NCBI RefSeq assembly: GCF_003967595.1
Contig: NZ_BIFW01000001.1
Coordinates: forward strand, 62,001-126,000
Source: Companilactobacillus musae
GTDB taxonomy: Bacteria > Bacillota > Bacilli > Lactobacillales > Lactobacillaceae
Length of the DNA stretch: 64,000 nucleotides
Direction: 5' to 3'
Numbering within the stretch: position 1 is the first letter of the stretch; every line of letters begins with the position of its first letter. Position numbers and translations under genes: made by a program. Shown here in pieces: positions 19,782 through 29,378 of this stretch. A model generated the notes under the pieces. The model saw only the letters and a program-made list of their open reading frames with translations. It was not told the DNA's origin and made no database searches.

Positions 19782-21068
19782 ATGGCATATAAATTTAAAT
19801 TACCAGAACTTGGCGAAGGTATGGCCGAGGGTGAGATTGCCAGCTGGCTTGTAAAAGAAGGGGACACTGTCAAAGAGGACGACTCTTTGGTAGAAATTCA
19901 AAACGATAAATCTGTTGAAGAATTACCTTCACCTGTTTCAGGTACTGTTAAACAAATCGTCGCTAACGAAGGAGATACCGTTGAGGTAGGAGATACTTTA
20001 ATCGTTATTGATGACGGTTCTGCTGATACTGGTGATGACGAAGCACCTGCTGCTAAACCAGAAGAAAAAGCTGCACCAAAAGAAGAAACAACATCAACTC
20101 CTGCAACTGCTGGTCCAGCAACTGGTTCAGCCAATACACATTACTTGGCAATGCCATCAGTTCGTCAATATGCTCGTGATCAAGGTGTTGATTTGGCCTC
20201 AGTAACTCCAAGTGGTAAACACGGACAAATCACTAAGGGGGATGTTGACTCCTTCAAGAGTGGTAATCCAGCTTCAGTTGCTCAACCTGCAGTTAATACA
20301 GCCACAGCAACAACTGCAAGTGCACCTGCACAACCAATTACACCTTATAAGTCAGCAACACCTGAACTTGAAACACGTGAAAAGATGACTATGACTAGAA
20401 AAGCTATTGCTAAAGCAATGGTCAATAGTAAGCATACTGCTCCACATGTAACGAGTTTTGATGACGTCGAAGTAAGCGCTTTGATGGCTAACCGTAAAAA
20501 GTATAAGGCAATTGCTGCTGACAAGGATATTCATTTGACATTCTTGCCATACATCGCAAAGGCTTTAGTTGCTGTTTTGAAAGCATATCCAGAATTGAAT
20601 GCTTCGATTGATGATTCAACAGAAGAAATCGTCTACAAGCATTATTATAATATTGGTATTGCTACAAATACAGAACATGGACTATATGTTCCAAATGTTA
20701 AGAATGTTGATGCTAAAGGCATGTTCGAAATTGCTAAAGAAATCACTGAAAACTCACAAGCTGCCTATGACAACAAGTTGAGTATGGATAAGATGTCTGG
20801 TGGTTCTATCACTATCAGTAATGTCGGTTCAATCGGTGGTGGCTGGTTTACACCAGTTATCAACTATCCGGAAGTAGCAATCCTTGGTGTTGGTAAGATT
20901 GCTAAAGAACCTTATGTTGATGAAGATGGCAATATTCAAGTAGGTAATATGTTGAAACTTTCATTAAGCTATGATCACAGATTGATTGATGGAGCTTTGG
21001 CACAAAACGCATTGAACCTCTTGAAAAAATTGTTGCATGATCCAGATATGTTATTAATGGAGGGCTAG
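19782..21068 (+). CDS. pdhC: Pyruvate dehydrogenase E2, dihydrolipoamide acetyltransferase
   Basis: It moves the acetyl group from lipoate to CoA and forms the core of the complex. One lipoyl domain (residues 1-80) carries the lipoylated lysine in QNDKSVEE. A flexible Ala/Pro/Glu-rich linker follows. A peripheral-subunit binding domain begins with MPSVRQYARD (about 124), a second linker comes next, and the catalytic domain ends with SYDHRLIDG (about 402). A single lipoyl domain is the minimum found in this family. The 428 residues are consistent. Confidence 0.96.
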   Translation: MAYKFKLPELGEGMAEGEIASWLVKEGDTVKEDDSLVEIQNDKSVEELPSPVSGTVKQIVANEGDTVEVGDTLIVIDDGSADTGDDEAPAAKPEEKAAPKEETTSTPATAGPATGSANTHYLAMPSVRQYARDQGVDLASVTPSGKHGQITKGDVDSFKSGNPASVAQPAVNTATATTASAPAQPITPYKSATPELETREKMTMTRKAIAKAMVNSKHTAPHVTSFDDVEVSALMANRKKYKAIAADKDIHLTFLPYIAKALVAVLKAYPELNASIDDSTEEIVYKHYYNIGIATNTEHGLYVPNVKNVDAKGMFEIAKEITENSQAAYDNKLSMDKMSGGSITISNVGSIGGGWFTPVINYPEVAILGVGKIAKEPYVDEDGNIQVGNMLKLSLSYDHRLIDGALAQNALNLLKKLLHDPDMLLMEG

Positions 21069-21074
21069 TTTAAA

Positions 21075-22502
21075 ATGGCAGAGAACGTAATAGAAAAAGA
21101 TACCGTTATTATTGGTTCAGGCCCTGGTGGTTACGTTGCCGCAATCAGAGCTTCAGAATTAGGACAAGATGTCACTGTAATTGAAAAATCAGATACCGTT
21201 GGTGGTGTTTGTTTGAACGTTGGTTGTGTACCTTCAAAAGCTTTGATTACAGCTGGACACAGATTACAACAAGCAAAGGACTCTTCAACTTACGGTATTA
21301 CAACAAGTGATGCCACAATTGACTTTACCAAGACACAAGCTTGGAAAGATGAAAAAGTTGTTGCTAGAATGACTGGCGGAGTTCAAATGTTGCTTAAGAA
21401 ACATCACGTTGAATTGATCAATGGTGAAGCATATTTGGATAGTGATACACAATTGCGTGTCATGCCAAGTGGCCCTAGACAATTCATGGATAACGGTGGC
21501 GGTCAAACTATCAAATTTAAGAATTTGATTTTAGCAACTGGTAGTCGTCCAATTGAAATCAGAGGATTCAAGTTTGATGACCGTGTAATTGATTCTACTG
21601 GTGGTTTGAATTTGAAAGAAGTTCCTAAGGAATTCATCATCATTGGTGGTGGATATGTTGGAACAGAATTAGCCGGTGCTTATGCTGATCTTGGTGCTCA
21701 CGTAACTATCCTTGAAGGTTCACCAAGTATTATCCCTAACTTTGAAAAAGATATGGTTTCAATCGTTAAGAAGAACCTTGAAAAGAAGGGCGTAACGATT
21801 ATTACTAATGCCATGGCTAAGAAGAGTGAAAACAAAGGTGATAGTGTCGATGTTACTTATGAAGTAGATGGTGAACCAACAACAATTAGTGCAGATTACT
21901 GTATGGTAACCGTTGGTCGTCGTCCTAACACTGATAATTTCGGCTTGGAAATGACTAATGTTAAATTGACTGATCGGGGCCTAGTTGAAGTTAATGAACA
22001 AGGTAAGACTTCAGTTGATCATATTTATGCTATTGGTGATATCACTCCTGGACCTGCTTTGGCTCACAAGGCATTCTTTGAAGCTAAGACGGTTGCCGGA
22101 GCAATTTCTGGTAAGAATACTGCTAATGATTATATTGGCGTTCCAGCGGTCTGCTTTACAGATCCAGAACTAGCTAGTGTCGGTTTGACAGAGCAAGATG
22201 CTAAAGATAAGAACATCGATGTCAAAGTAGCTAAGTTCCCATTTGCTGGTAATGCTCGTGCGGTATCATTGGATGCTGCTGAAGGATTCGTTAAATTGAT
22301 TGCTGAAAAAGACACAGGTACTTTATTAGGTGGTCAAATCGTCGGACCAGGTGCTTCTGATCTTATTTCAGAATTGAGTGTTGCTGTAAATTGTCAATTA
22401 AATGCTGAAGATATTGCTTTAACTATTCACCCACATCCAACTTTAGGTGAACCAATTCAAGAAGCTGCTGATATTTTAATTGGCTACCCAACGCATATTT
22501 AA
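21075..22502 (+). CDS. pdhD: Dihydrolipoamide dehydrogenase (E3)
   Basis: This FAD enzyme reoxidises dihydrolipoate and reduces NAD+. FAD-binding GSGPGGYVAAIRA is near the start, the redox disulfide is in GGVCLNVGCVPSKA (about 42-55), NAD-binding GGGYVGTELA is near 190, and the catalytic HPHPTLGE dyad is near the C-terminus (about 450). It is separated from pdhC by six bases, completing the operon. A strong terminator follows. Confidence 0.97.
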   Translation: MAENVIEKDTVIIGSGPGGYVAAIRASELGQDVTVIEKSDTVGGVCLNVGCVPSKALITAGHRLQQAKDSSTYGITTSDATIDFTKTQAWKDEKVVARMTGGVQMLLKKHHVELINGEAYLDSDTQLRVMPSGPRQFMDNGGGQTIKFKNLILATGSRPIEIRGFKFDDRVIDSTGGLNLKEVPKEFIIIGGGYVGTELAGAYADLGAHVTILEGSPSIIPNFEKDMVSIVKKNLEKKGVTIITNAMAKKSENKGDSVDVTYEVDGEPTTISADYCMVTVGRRPNTDNFGLEMTNVKLTDRGLVEVNEQGKTSVDHIYAIGDITPGPALAHKAFFEAKTVAGAISGKNTANDYIGVPAVCFTDPELASVGLTEQDAKDKNIDVKVAKFPFAGNARAVSLDAAEGFVKLIAEKDTGTLLGGQIVGPGASDLISELSVAVNCQLNAEDIALTIHPHPTLGEPIQEAADILIGYPTHI

Positions 22503-22562
22503 TTAAAGAAGTATTTAGCAACCGAAATAAATTCGTTTCGTAGACTAAATAATGATTTAAAC

Positions 22563-22595
22563 AAAAAAGCGATGCAATTACATCGCTTTTTTTGT
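22563..22595 (+). terminator. Intrinsic terminator after pdhD
   Basis: AAAAAAGCGATG pairs with CATCGCTTTTTT around CAATTA, and T residues follow. Confidence 0.88.
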
Positions 22596-22626
22596 ATAGT
22601 AGAGTAAATATGAAGGGAGTTATTCT

Positions 22627-22917
22627 ATGCAAGATAATTACAGTTATCCTCTTGATGAAACGTGGACACAAAGTGATATCGTGACTGTTATTGCCTTATA
22701 TAATGCCGTTGAGAAGGCTTATGAGTCAGGTGTCAAGAGAGATGAGTTTTTGCAAAAATATCGCTCATTTCAACAGGTTGTTCCGATGAAGATGGAACAA
22801 AAGCGACTGGATAAAGAATTTGAATTGCAATCTGGTTACTCGATTTATCAAGTCTTTAAGAGATGTCAACAGGCTAAGGCAAGTGAGAAAGTCAGGGTTC
22901 GAAATGAAAGTAGATAG
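22627..22917 (+). CDS. UPF0223 family protein (YktA-like)
   Basis: This 96-residue soluble protein starts QDNYSYPLDETWTQSDIV and contains YNAVEKAYE and a basic C-terminus, matching the UPF0223 family of Firmicutes. It has no known biochemical role. GAAGGGAG precedes the ATG. It overlaps the inositol-monophosphatase-like gene by 14 bases, and the same pair is neighbouring in Bacillus, so the two are probably functionally linked. Confidence 0.85.
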   Translation: MQDNYSYPLDETWTQSDIVTVIALYNAVEKAYESGVKRDEFLQKYRSFQQVVPMKMEQKRLDKEFELQSGYSIYQVFKRCQQAKASEKVRVRNESR

Positions 22918-23683
22918 TAAGGAAATTGATAATTTTTTGGTAGGACTCTTAACTGAGGTAGGTAAACGATTACGTGAAGACTCGATAAAAAAGATGTCTG
23001 TCGATACTAAAAAAAATCGTAATGATTTAGTAACAAATTTTGATAAAAAAACCGAGAAGTTTGTAAATAATGAAATAAAAAAGGCATATCCTGATGCCAC
23101 AATAGTTAGTGAAGAGGGCTATGGAGACATGGTTAAAGATATGTCTGGGCTGGTTTTCTTTGTCGATCCTATTGATGGAACAATGAATTTTGTTAAACGT
23201 GGGGATGATTTTGCATCAATGATTGGCGTTTACATTGACGGTCACCCCCTAATTGGTGCTATTATAGATGTCATGGATAATGAAATTTACCATGGTGGCA
23301 AAGAAATTGGTTTATTCATTGATGATCAAAAAATCGATGAACCCAAAAATTTGCCCTTGGTAGAAGGGCTAGTAGATGTATCTGCTCCGATGGCTTTGGC
23401 AAATAAATTTGCCGTGCAAGATGTTATCAAAAAGAGCAGTGGCTTTAGGGTGTACGGAAGTGCTGGAATTATTTTCGGTCATCTTCTGACTGGCAAAGAA
23501 GTCATGTATATGTCATACTTAGCTCCTTGGGATTTAGCCGCTGGACGCGTTATGTGTGAAGCAGCGGGGATGAGTGTTGTAAGTATTGACGATTCCCCAA
23601 TAAATATGTTAGAATCACAAGTCGTAATAGTTGGTACTCAGAAAGTTGTTTCTGAAGCGCTAAAGACACTTAAAACGCGTTAG
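22904..23683 (+). CDS. suhB: Inositol monophosphatase family protein
   Basis: This Mg-dependent phosphatase of small phosphomonoesters has metal-binding residues in VSEEGYG, FVDPIDGTMNF (about 82-92) and YLAPWDLAAG (about 205). The substrate may be inositol phosphate, 3'-phosphoadenosine phosphate or NADP; the sequence does not decide. The ATG at 22904 lies within the UPF0223 gene, with AGGG seven bases upstream. A longer open frame from 22820 is only the overlap region. It has 259 residues. Confidence 0.88.
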   Translation: MKVDSKEIDNFLVGLLTEVGKRLREDSIKKMSVDTKKNRNDLVTNFDKKTEKFVNNEIKKAYPDATIVSEEGYGDMVKDMSGLVFFVDPIDGTMNFVKRGDDFASMIGVYIDGHPLIGAIIDVMDNEIYHGGKEIGLFIDDQKIDEPKNLPLVEGLVDVSAPMALANKFAVQDVIKKSSGFRVYGSAGIIFGHLLTGKEVMYMSYLAPWDLAAGRVMCEAAGMSVVSIDDSPINMLESQVVIVGTQKVVSEALKTLKTR

Positions 23684-23685
23684 TG

Positions 23686-23714
23686 AACTGTGACAGTCAT
23701 TCACAGTTTTTTTA
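23686..23714 (+). terminator. Intrinsic terminator after suhB
   Basis: AACTGTGA and TCACAGTT pair around a seven-base loop, followed by seven T. Confidence 0.84.
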
Positions 23715-23757
23715 TTGCAAGTAATCTAAACACGTATTTATGGAAGGAAGAACTAAT

Positions 23758-25599
23758 TTGACTAAGAGAAGAGAAGATATTAGAAACATTGCGATCATCG
23801 CTCACGTTGACCACGGTAAAACTACATTAGTTAACGAAATGCTAAAACAATCAGACACATTGGACTCACATTCTGAGATTCAAGATCGTGCCCTTGATTC
23901 CAACGCTATTGAAAGAGAACGTGGTATCACAATCCTTTCTAAGAATACTGCTGTTGATTACGATGGCAAGAAAATCAATATTTTGGATACACCAGGACAC
24001 GCGGACTTCGGTGGTGAAGTTGAACGTATCATGAAGATGGTTGATGGTGTACTTTTGGTTGTTGATGCTTATGAAGGTACAATGCCACAAACACGTTTCG
24101 TGTTGAAGAAGGCTTTGGAACAACATCTAACACCTATTGTTGTTATTAACAAAATTGATAGACCAGGTGCTCGTCCTGCTGAAGTTGTTGACGAAGTACT
24201 TGAACTATTCATCGAATTAGGTGCTGATGATTCACAACTTGATTTCCCAGTTGTTTATGCTTCAGCTATCAACGGAACATCAAGTTATTCAGCTGATCCT
24301 GCTGATCAAGAACACACAATGAACCCTGTTTTTGACACAATTCTTAAGACAATTCCTGCACCAATTGACAACTCAGATGAACCTCTACAATTCCAAGTTG
24401 CCTTACTAGATTACAACGATTACGTTGGTCGTATTGGTATCGGACGTGTCTTCCGTGGAAAGATCAAAGTTGGTGACAGTGTTACTGTTATGAAGCTTGA
24501 TGGTTCTACAAAGAACTTCCGTGTTACAAAACTATTTGGTTTCTTAGGTTTGAACCGTGTTGAAATCAACGAAGCTAAAGCCGGAGATTTAATTGCTGTT
24601 TCTGGTATGGAAGATATCTATGTTGGTGAAACTGTTACACCAGTTGACCACCAAGAAGCACTTCCATTGCTACGTATTGATGAACCAACACTTCAAATGA
24701 CTTTCTTACAAAACAACTCACCTTTCGCTGGTCGTGAAGGTACAGAAGTTACTGCTAGAAAGATCGAAGATCGTTTAAGAAGACAATTACATACTGATGT
24801 TTCACTTAAAGTTGAAAATACTGACCAAGCTGGTTCATGGCTAGTTTCAGGTCGTGGTGAACTTCACTTGTCAATTCTTGTTGAAGAAATGCGTCGTGAA
24901 GGTTTCGAATTACAACTATCACGTCCAGAAGTTATCTACAAGACAGTTGATAACCAAAAATGTGAACCTTTTGAAGAGGTAACTATCGATACACCTGACG
25001 AATACGTTGGTTCAGTTATTGATTCAATGTCACAACGTAAAGGTGATATGGAAAACATGGAAAGTACTGGAAATGGTCAAACAAGACTTATTTTCTCAGC
25101 ACCTTCACGTGGTTTGATTGGTTACTCAACAGAATTCTTGTCAATGACTGGTGGTTACGGTATCTTGAACCACACATTCTCAGAATACAAGCCAGTTGTT
25201 AAAAACTGGAACCCAGGTAGAAGAACTGGTGCTTTGGTTTCAATTAACCAAGGTCCATCAACTACATATTCACTACAATCAGTCGAAGATCGTGGTACAT
25301 TATTCATCGGTGCCGGTGTTGATGTTTACGAAGGTATGGTTGTTGGTGAAAGTAGTCGTGATCAAGATATCGCTGTTACTGTTACAAAGGGTAAGAATCT
25401 TACAAATACTCGTGCTTCTGGTAAGGATCATGCTGCTGCAATCAAGACACCTAAGGCTATGTCACTTGAACAATCAATCGAATTCTTAAACGAAGACGAA
25501 CTTTGTGAAGTAACACCTAAGAGTGTTAGATTACGTAAGAAGATCTTGAACACAAACGAACGTAAGAAGTTTGATAAGCAAAAGAAAAATACTAAATAA
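23758..25599 (+). CDS. typA: Ribosome-associated GTPase TypA/BipA
   Basis: This translation-factor-like GTPase acts on ribosome assembly and stress adaptation. The G1 loop [14 protein letters not shown] (G2), DTPGHADF (G3) and NKIDRP (G4) are followed by the EF-G-like domains and the BipA-specific C-terminus. I choose the TTG at 23758 ([10 protein letters not shown]) because GGAAGGA lies just upstream. An in-frame ATG at 23740 contains the RBS in its own codons. It has 613 residues. The start and its neighbour ftsW match lactobacillar order. Confidence 0.94.
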   Translation: MTKRREDIRNIAIIAHVDHGKTTLVNEMLKQSDTLDSHSEIQDRALDSNAIERERGITILSKNTAVDYDGKKINILDTPGHADFGGEVERIMKMVDGVLLVVDAYEGTMPQTRFVLKKALEQHLTPIVVINKIDRPGARPAEVVDEVLELFIELGADDSQLDFPVVYASAINGTSSYSADPADQEHTMNPVFDTILKTIPAPIDNSDEPLQFQVALLDYNDYVGRIGIGRVFRGKIKVGDSVTVMKLDGSTKNFRVTKLFGFLGLNRVEINEAKAGDLIAVSGMEDIYVGETVTPVDHQEALPLLRIDEPTLQMTFLQNNSPFAGREGTEVTARKIEDRLRRQLHTDVSLKVENTDQAGSWLVSGRGELHLSILVEEMRREGFELQLSRPEVIYKTVDNQKCEPFEEVTIDTPDEYVGSVIDSMSQRKGDMENMESTGNGQTRLIFSAPSRGLIGYSTEFLSMTGGYGILNHTFSEYKPVVKNWNPGRRTGALVSINQGPSTTYSLQSVEDRGTLFIGAGVDVYEGMVVGESSRDQDIAVTVTKGKNLTNTRASGKDHAAAIKTPKAMSLEQSIEFLNEDELCEVTPKSVRLRKKILNTNERKKFDKQKKNTK

Positions 25600-25612
25600 T
25601 GATATTTAATAA

Positions 25613-25646
25613 GAGGTTAGGGGCATTTGTCCTTAACCTTTTTTTA
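25613..25646 (+). terminator. Intrinsic terminator after typA
   Basis: AGGTTAGGGG (25614-25623) pairs with 25630-25639 (one G-T pair), and seven T follow. Confidence 0.8.
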
Positions 25647-25789
25647 TATAAAAATAATTCTTTGTCGTGGGAGACGGAACAGTTAAATACCTCTCAGAAA
25701 GGAATCATTCCAAACTTTATACCAACCGAAGTTTTTTTCTCTATTTGTTTGGTGGTATAATCTTAATATCAGATTTTAGGAGTTCAAAT

Positions 25790-26968
25790 GTGAAAAAATT
25801 AAAAAAGATAGATTTATGGATCGTAATTCCGTATATTCTGTTATTGGGCATTGGAATCGTTATGGTGTACTCCGCCAGTTTTTATAACGTTTTGATAGCA
25901 GGTGGCAAAACAGATCAATATTTGATCAAACAAGCTACTTATGCCGTAGCCGGAATTTTTATTTGCTATATCACGTTCATGTTAAAAGAGAGAATATTAA
26001 AAAATCAACGAATATTAAGTTTAGTAATGATTATTACGTTAGTATCGCTGTTTTACTTGTTGGCTAGAGCTTATTTAGTGCCAAGTAGTCGTGTTAATGG
26101 TGCTTCAGCTTGGATCAATTTGGGCATAATAAATTTTCAACCTTTGGAATTGGCTAAAATATTTTTGATTATGTTTTTAGCTTTAGTGCTAACCAATAAA
26201 CAGAATCGTTTGCTTAAGAAACAAGGTTGGAAAGAAGTGTTTCATGAAGTATTTCAACCCTTGGTAGTAGTTGGATCAATTATTATCATGGTTTTCTTTC
26301 AACCTGATATTGGTGGTGCTTTGATTCTGTCGTTGATTACGTTGGTATTAGTTTCTTCCTCAACGATTCCTGGACGTTTGATTGCGGAATTAAGTGGTGC
26401 GTTATTAGTTATTTTTACAAGTATGATTGTAGTGATTACTAAATTTCCACCGGCTTTTGTTAAGAGTAACTATGCTTATCAACGATTTCTAGCAATGCAA
26501 CATCCTTTTCAATTGGAGCAAAAGGCTGGGGCACAGTTAGTTAATTCCTTTTATGCGATTAGTAATGGTGGTGTTTTTGGAGTTGGTCTTGGTAATAGTA
26601 TTCAAAAAAGAGGATATCTACCAGAACCACATACTGACTTTATCATGTCTATTATCAGTGAAGAATTAGGTTTTATGGGAGTTTTGCTTGTATTAGGATT
26701 GTTGATGATAATGATTTTAAGGATGATTTCATTAGGATTTCGTTCTAAAAAAACCTATAATTCTTTAGTTTATTATGGAGTAGCAACAATGATCTTGGCG
26801 CAAATTATATTAAATGTTGGTGGTTTATTAGGTTTGATTCCATTGACGGGTGTTACATTACCATTTATCAGTTATGGTGGTTCCAGTTTGTTAGTATTAT
26901 CGTTTGCATTAGGAATCGTATTGAATCTTGAAGCCACTGCCAGATTTGAGAAAGTTAAAAAAGGATGA
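25790..26968 (+). CDS. ftsW: Cell-division peptidoglycan polymerase FtsW (SEDS family, GTG start)
   Basis: This SEDS glycosyltransferase polymerises lipid II at the septum together with a class B PBP. About ten membrane segments are visible. The family signatures VMVYSAS (about 25), ASAWINLGIINFQPLELAK, FFQPDIGGAL and the C-terminal PEPHTDFIMSIISEELGF and LTGVTLPFISYGGSSL regions are present. The GTG at 25790 has AGGAG upstream. The open frame extends 41 codons more, but that part contains a TATAAT (25756-25761) and no family homology. It could be a RodA paralogue; position next to ylbG favours FtsW. Confidence 0.88.
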   Translation: MKKLKKIDLWIVIPYILLLGIGIVMVYSASFYNVLIAGGKTDQYLIKQATYAVAGIFICYITFMLKERILKNQRILSLVMIITLVSLFYLLARAYLVPSSRVNGASAWINLGIINFQPLELAKIFLIMFLALVLTNKQNRLLKKQGWKEVFHEVFQPLVVVGSIIIMVFFQPDIGGALILSLITLVLVSSSTIPGRLIAELSGALLVIFTSMIVVITKFPPAFVKSNYAYQRFLAMQHPFQLEQKAGAQLVNSFYAISNGGVFGVGLGNSIQKRGYLPEPHTDFIMSIISEELGFMGVLLVLGLLMIMILRMISLGFRSKKTYNSLVYYGVATMILAQIILNVGGLLGLIPLTGVTLPFISYGGSSLLVLSFALGIVLNLEATARFEKVKKG

Positions 26969-26972
26969 TTTT

Positions 26973-27236
26973 ATGTATAAGAAAGTGGAACGTCAGGCGC
27001 TGTACGTCTGGGTCTACTCATTAAAATGGAGAAAAAAATTGCAGCGTTATGGCACAATTTATTACACTTCTCCAAAAATGAAGTATGTAATGTTATATGT
27101 TAATTCCAATAAAGTATCTGAAGTTAAAAAGGAATTAATAGCTAAAAATTATGTTAAACGAGTGGCTTTAGCACACCGTAAAGAATTAGATGAACATTTT
27201 GTTTTAAAAAATGATAGTAACGAGGATAAAGAATGA
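26973..27236 (+). CDS. ylbG: YlbG family protein (UPF0298/DUF2129)
   Basis: This 87-residue protein of unknown function starts MYKKVERQALYVWVYSLKW, with RYGTIYYTSPKMKYVMLYV, matching YlbG of Bacillus. AAGGA precedes the ATG at 26973. An earlier ATG at 26928 lies inside ftsW. The stop overlaps rsmD by four bases (ATGA), so it is tightly coupled to rRNA methylation, its constant neighbour in Firmicutes. Confidence 0.88.
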   Translation: MYKKVERQALYVWVYSLKWRKKLQRYGTIYYTSPKMKYVMLYVNSNKVSEVKKELIAKNYVKRVALAHRKELDEHFVLKNDSNEDKE

Positions 27237-27784
27237 AAGTTGTTTCAGGAAAATTTCGAGGATTGAATCTTAAAGCTGTACCAACCAATAATACGCGTCC
27301 AACATCATCAAAAGTTAAAGAGGCTGTCTTCAGTATGTTATCGCCCTACATGGTTGATGGTGTTGCTCTGGACCTTTTTGCGGGAACAGGTAGTTTAGGA
27401 ATTGAAGCTGTATCCAGAGGTTATGAAAAGGTCTATTTAGTTGATAAGGCTTATAAGGCAATTAACACAATTAAAGAGAATATTGAAAAGACTCGTGAAG
27501 AGGATAGTTTTGTTGTTATAAAATCAGCTGCTACTGAAGCTTTGAAGAAGTTTGCGGAAGATGGTATTAAATTTGATTTGGTCTTTTTAGATCCACCTTA
27601 TCGAATGAAGATTACTGAACAGATCATTAAGGATTTAGTTGAACAAGATCTTTTAAGTTCAGGTGCTATTATCGTTGATGAAACAGACTATGCCGTTGAT
27701 TTGAGTGATTTTGAACGGATTGATCTAATTAAAGAAAAAAGTTATAAGGATACTCGTGTAGCGTTATATCAATTTGGAGGTTAA
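27233..27784 (+). CDS. rsmD: 16S rRNA (guanine966-N2)-methyltransferase RsmD
   Basis: It methylates G966 of 16S rRNA. The SAM-binding motif ALDLFAGTGSLGIEA (about 40-54) and the catalytic FLDPPY (about 118-123) are present. The N-terminus KVVSGKFRGLNLKA is typical. At 183 residues it has the family length. The ATGA overlap with ylbG and the immediate start of coaD show a polycistronic transcript. Confidence 0.94.
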   Translation: MKVVSGKFRGLNLKAVPTNNTRPTSSKVKEAVFSMLSPYMVDGVALDLFAGTGSLGIEAVSRGYEKVYLVDKAYKAINTIKENIEKTREEDSFVVIKSAATEALKKFAEDGIKFDLVFLDPPYRMKITEQIIKDLVEQDLLSSGAIIVDETDYAVDLSDFERIDLIKEKSYKDTRVALYQFGG

Positions 27785-27785
27785 A

Positions 27786-28277
27786 ATGTCTGAAAAAATT
27801 GGGCTTTATGCTGGAAGTTTTGATCCAATTACTAATGGTCATTTAAATATTGTTCGCCGTGCGTCCAAACTGTTTGATAAGTTATATGTTGCCCCAATGA
27901 CGAATACTTCCAAAAATTATATGTTTACCTATCAAGAAAAAAAGAATTTTATTGAGGCCGAAATTACTGATTTGACGAATGTTGAAGTTATTGATAGTCA
28001 AGGAAAGTTGTCAACGCAATTAGCTCAGCAATTGAATGCAGGTTTTTTGGTCCGTTCAATGCGTAATCCGGATGATTTTGGCTATGAATCAGGTGTTGCT
28101 TCAATCAATAAAGTTTTGGATAAAAATATTGAAACAGTTTTTCTACTAGCAAACGACAAGTATGCTACGATATCATCATCAATGATGAAAGAGGTAGCAA
28201 AATTTGGTGGAGATATTTCTGAATTCGTTCCTCCAGCTGTAGCTCAAGCATTGATAAAGAAGTTGAGGAAGGAATAG
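27786..28277 (+). CDS. coaD: Phosphopantetheine adenylyltransferase
   Basis: It catalyses the penultimate step of coenzyme A synthesis. The nucleotidyltransferase start GLYAGSFDPITNGH (HxGH-like TNGH) and the RSMRNPDDFGYE and ISSSMMKEVAKFGG segments identify it. The true start is the ATG at 27786 behind GGAGG. The frame also has a TTG at 27774 that is part of the RBS. It has 163 residues. Confidence 0.95.
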   Translation: MSEKIGLYAGSFDPITNGHLNIVRRASKLFDKLYVAPMTNTSKNYMFTYQEKKNFIEAEITDLTNVEVIDSQGKLSTQLAQQLNAGFLVRSMRNPDDFGYESGVASINKVLDKNIETVFLLANDKYATISSSMMKEVAKFGGDISEFVPPAVAQALIKKLRKE

Positions 28278-28283
28278 TTTATT

Positions 28284-29339
28284 TTGAAATTTAATAAAAC
28301 TAGAAACAAAGTTTTAGGTGCCATATTTATATTCCTAATTGTAGTGGCATTTTTCTTTGCACCAACAGGTTACTATTTGGAAGTTCCTGGAACTGCTGAG
28401 GATACCTCGCAATTTGTAAAAGTGAATGGTAAGCAGGATAAGAAAAAAGGAAATTTACTTTTGACTACTGTTGGTATTGTTAGTGGAACGCCGTTTACAT
28501 TACTAAAATCATTAGGAAATAATTTTGAAACTATATATTCGCAACAAGAACTTATGGGTGATGAAAATACTCAGGATTACTTTAAAGTTCAACAGTATTA
28601 CATGCAATCAGCCCAAAATAATGCTATCCAGGCGGCCTATTCGAAAGCTGATAAACCATTTACTAAGAAATATTTAGGCGTTTATGTGATGGATGTAATG
28701 AACAATTCTGATTTTAAGAAGAAATTAGCGATTGGCGATACGATTACATCTATTAATGGATATCACTTTAATAATGCCGATCAATTTATCAAGTATGTTA
28801 AAAAACAAGATAAACATTCGACAGTGAAAATCAGTTTCTTACGTGACGGTAAGAAGAAGTCTGCCAGTGGTAAGTTGGTTAAGCTAGCTGATACAAAGAG
28901 ATTTGGTTTGGGTATCACATTGACTGATAATACAGAGGCTAAGGGGAATCCACCTACTAAAATCAACGCAGGAAGCATTGGTGGTCCTTCAGCTGGTTTG
29001 ATGTTTACCTTACAAGTTTATTCTCAGATTGCTAACAAGGATCTCAAAGCTGGTCGGACTATTGCCGGGACAGGGACTATTGCTCCAGATGGAACTGTAG
29101 GCCCTATTGGCGGGATTGAAAAGAAAGTCTATGCAGCTTCAGAAGAAGGAGCAACTATTTTCTTTGCACCTGATGATCCTGTAACTAAGGAAATAAAGAA
29201 ATATGAACCAGGCTATGTTAATAACTATCATTTAGCCTTACGCGCAGCTAAAAAGATTCATACTAAGATGAAGATTGTTCCAGTTAAAAATCTTAACGAT
29301 GCAATTAATTATCTTGAAAAAACAAAACAGTCCAAATAA
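28284..29339 (+). CDS. Membrane-anchored PDZ/Lon-type serine protease (YlbL/SepM)
   Basis: An N-terminal membrane segment (residues about 11-29) anchors it outside the cell. A PDZ domain (about 120-205) and a C-terminal Lon-like protease domain follow. The catalytic serine is in GGPSAGLMF (about 235) and the lysine in GGIEKKVYAA (about 280). In streptococci SepM processes the competence peptide; here it directly precedes comEA-comEC, which may or may not mean the same job. The start is TTG at 28284 behind AAGGAA. Confidence 0.88.
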   Translation: MKFNKTRNKVLGAIFIFLIVVAFFFAPTGYYLEVPGTAEDTSQFVKVNGKQDKKKGNLLLTTVGIVSGTPFTLLKSLGNNFETIYSQQELMGDENTQDYFKVQQYYMQSAQNNAIQAAYSKADKPFTKKYLGVYVMDVMNNSDFKKKLAIGDTITSINGYHFNNADQFIKYVKKQDKHSTVKISFLRDGKKKSASGKLVKLADTKRFGLGITLTDNTEAKGNPPTKINAGSIGGPSAGLMFTLQVYSQIANKDLKAGRTIAGTGTIAPDGTVGPIGGIEKKVYAASEEGATIFFAPDDPVTKEIKKYEPGYVNNYHLALRAAKKIHTKMKIVPVKNLNDAINYLEKTKQSK

Positions 29340-29353
29340 GGGCTGTTTTTTTT
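29325..29353 (+). terminator. Hairpin terminator overlapping the protease gene stop
   Basis: AACAGTCC pairs with GGGCTGTT (one G-T pair) across the stop codon, and eight T follow. Late-competence genes start just after, so it may separate their expression. Confidence 0.75.
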
Positions 29354-29378
29354 CGTAGTTTTTTTAGAGGTGATAATA

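Noticed and set aside
22765-23100. A 111-codon minus-strand frame over the UPF0223/suhB overlap
   Set aside because: It is antisense to two conserved overlapping genes and resembles no family I know. The hydrophobic look comes from the complement of charged codons.
25717-25760. TTATACC/GGTATAA inverted repeat before ftsW as an operator
   Set aside because: The arms are only 7 bp and 30 bases apart in AT-rich DNA, which is easily due to chance.
25667-25789. 41-residue N-terminal extension of ftsW
   Set aside because: It contains a TATAAT, has no RBS and shows no family similarity. The GTG at 25790 has AGGAG at the right distance.
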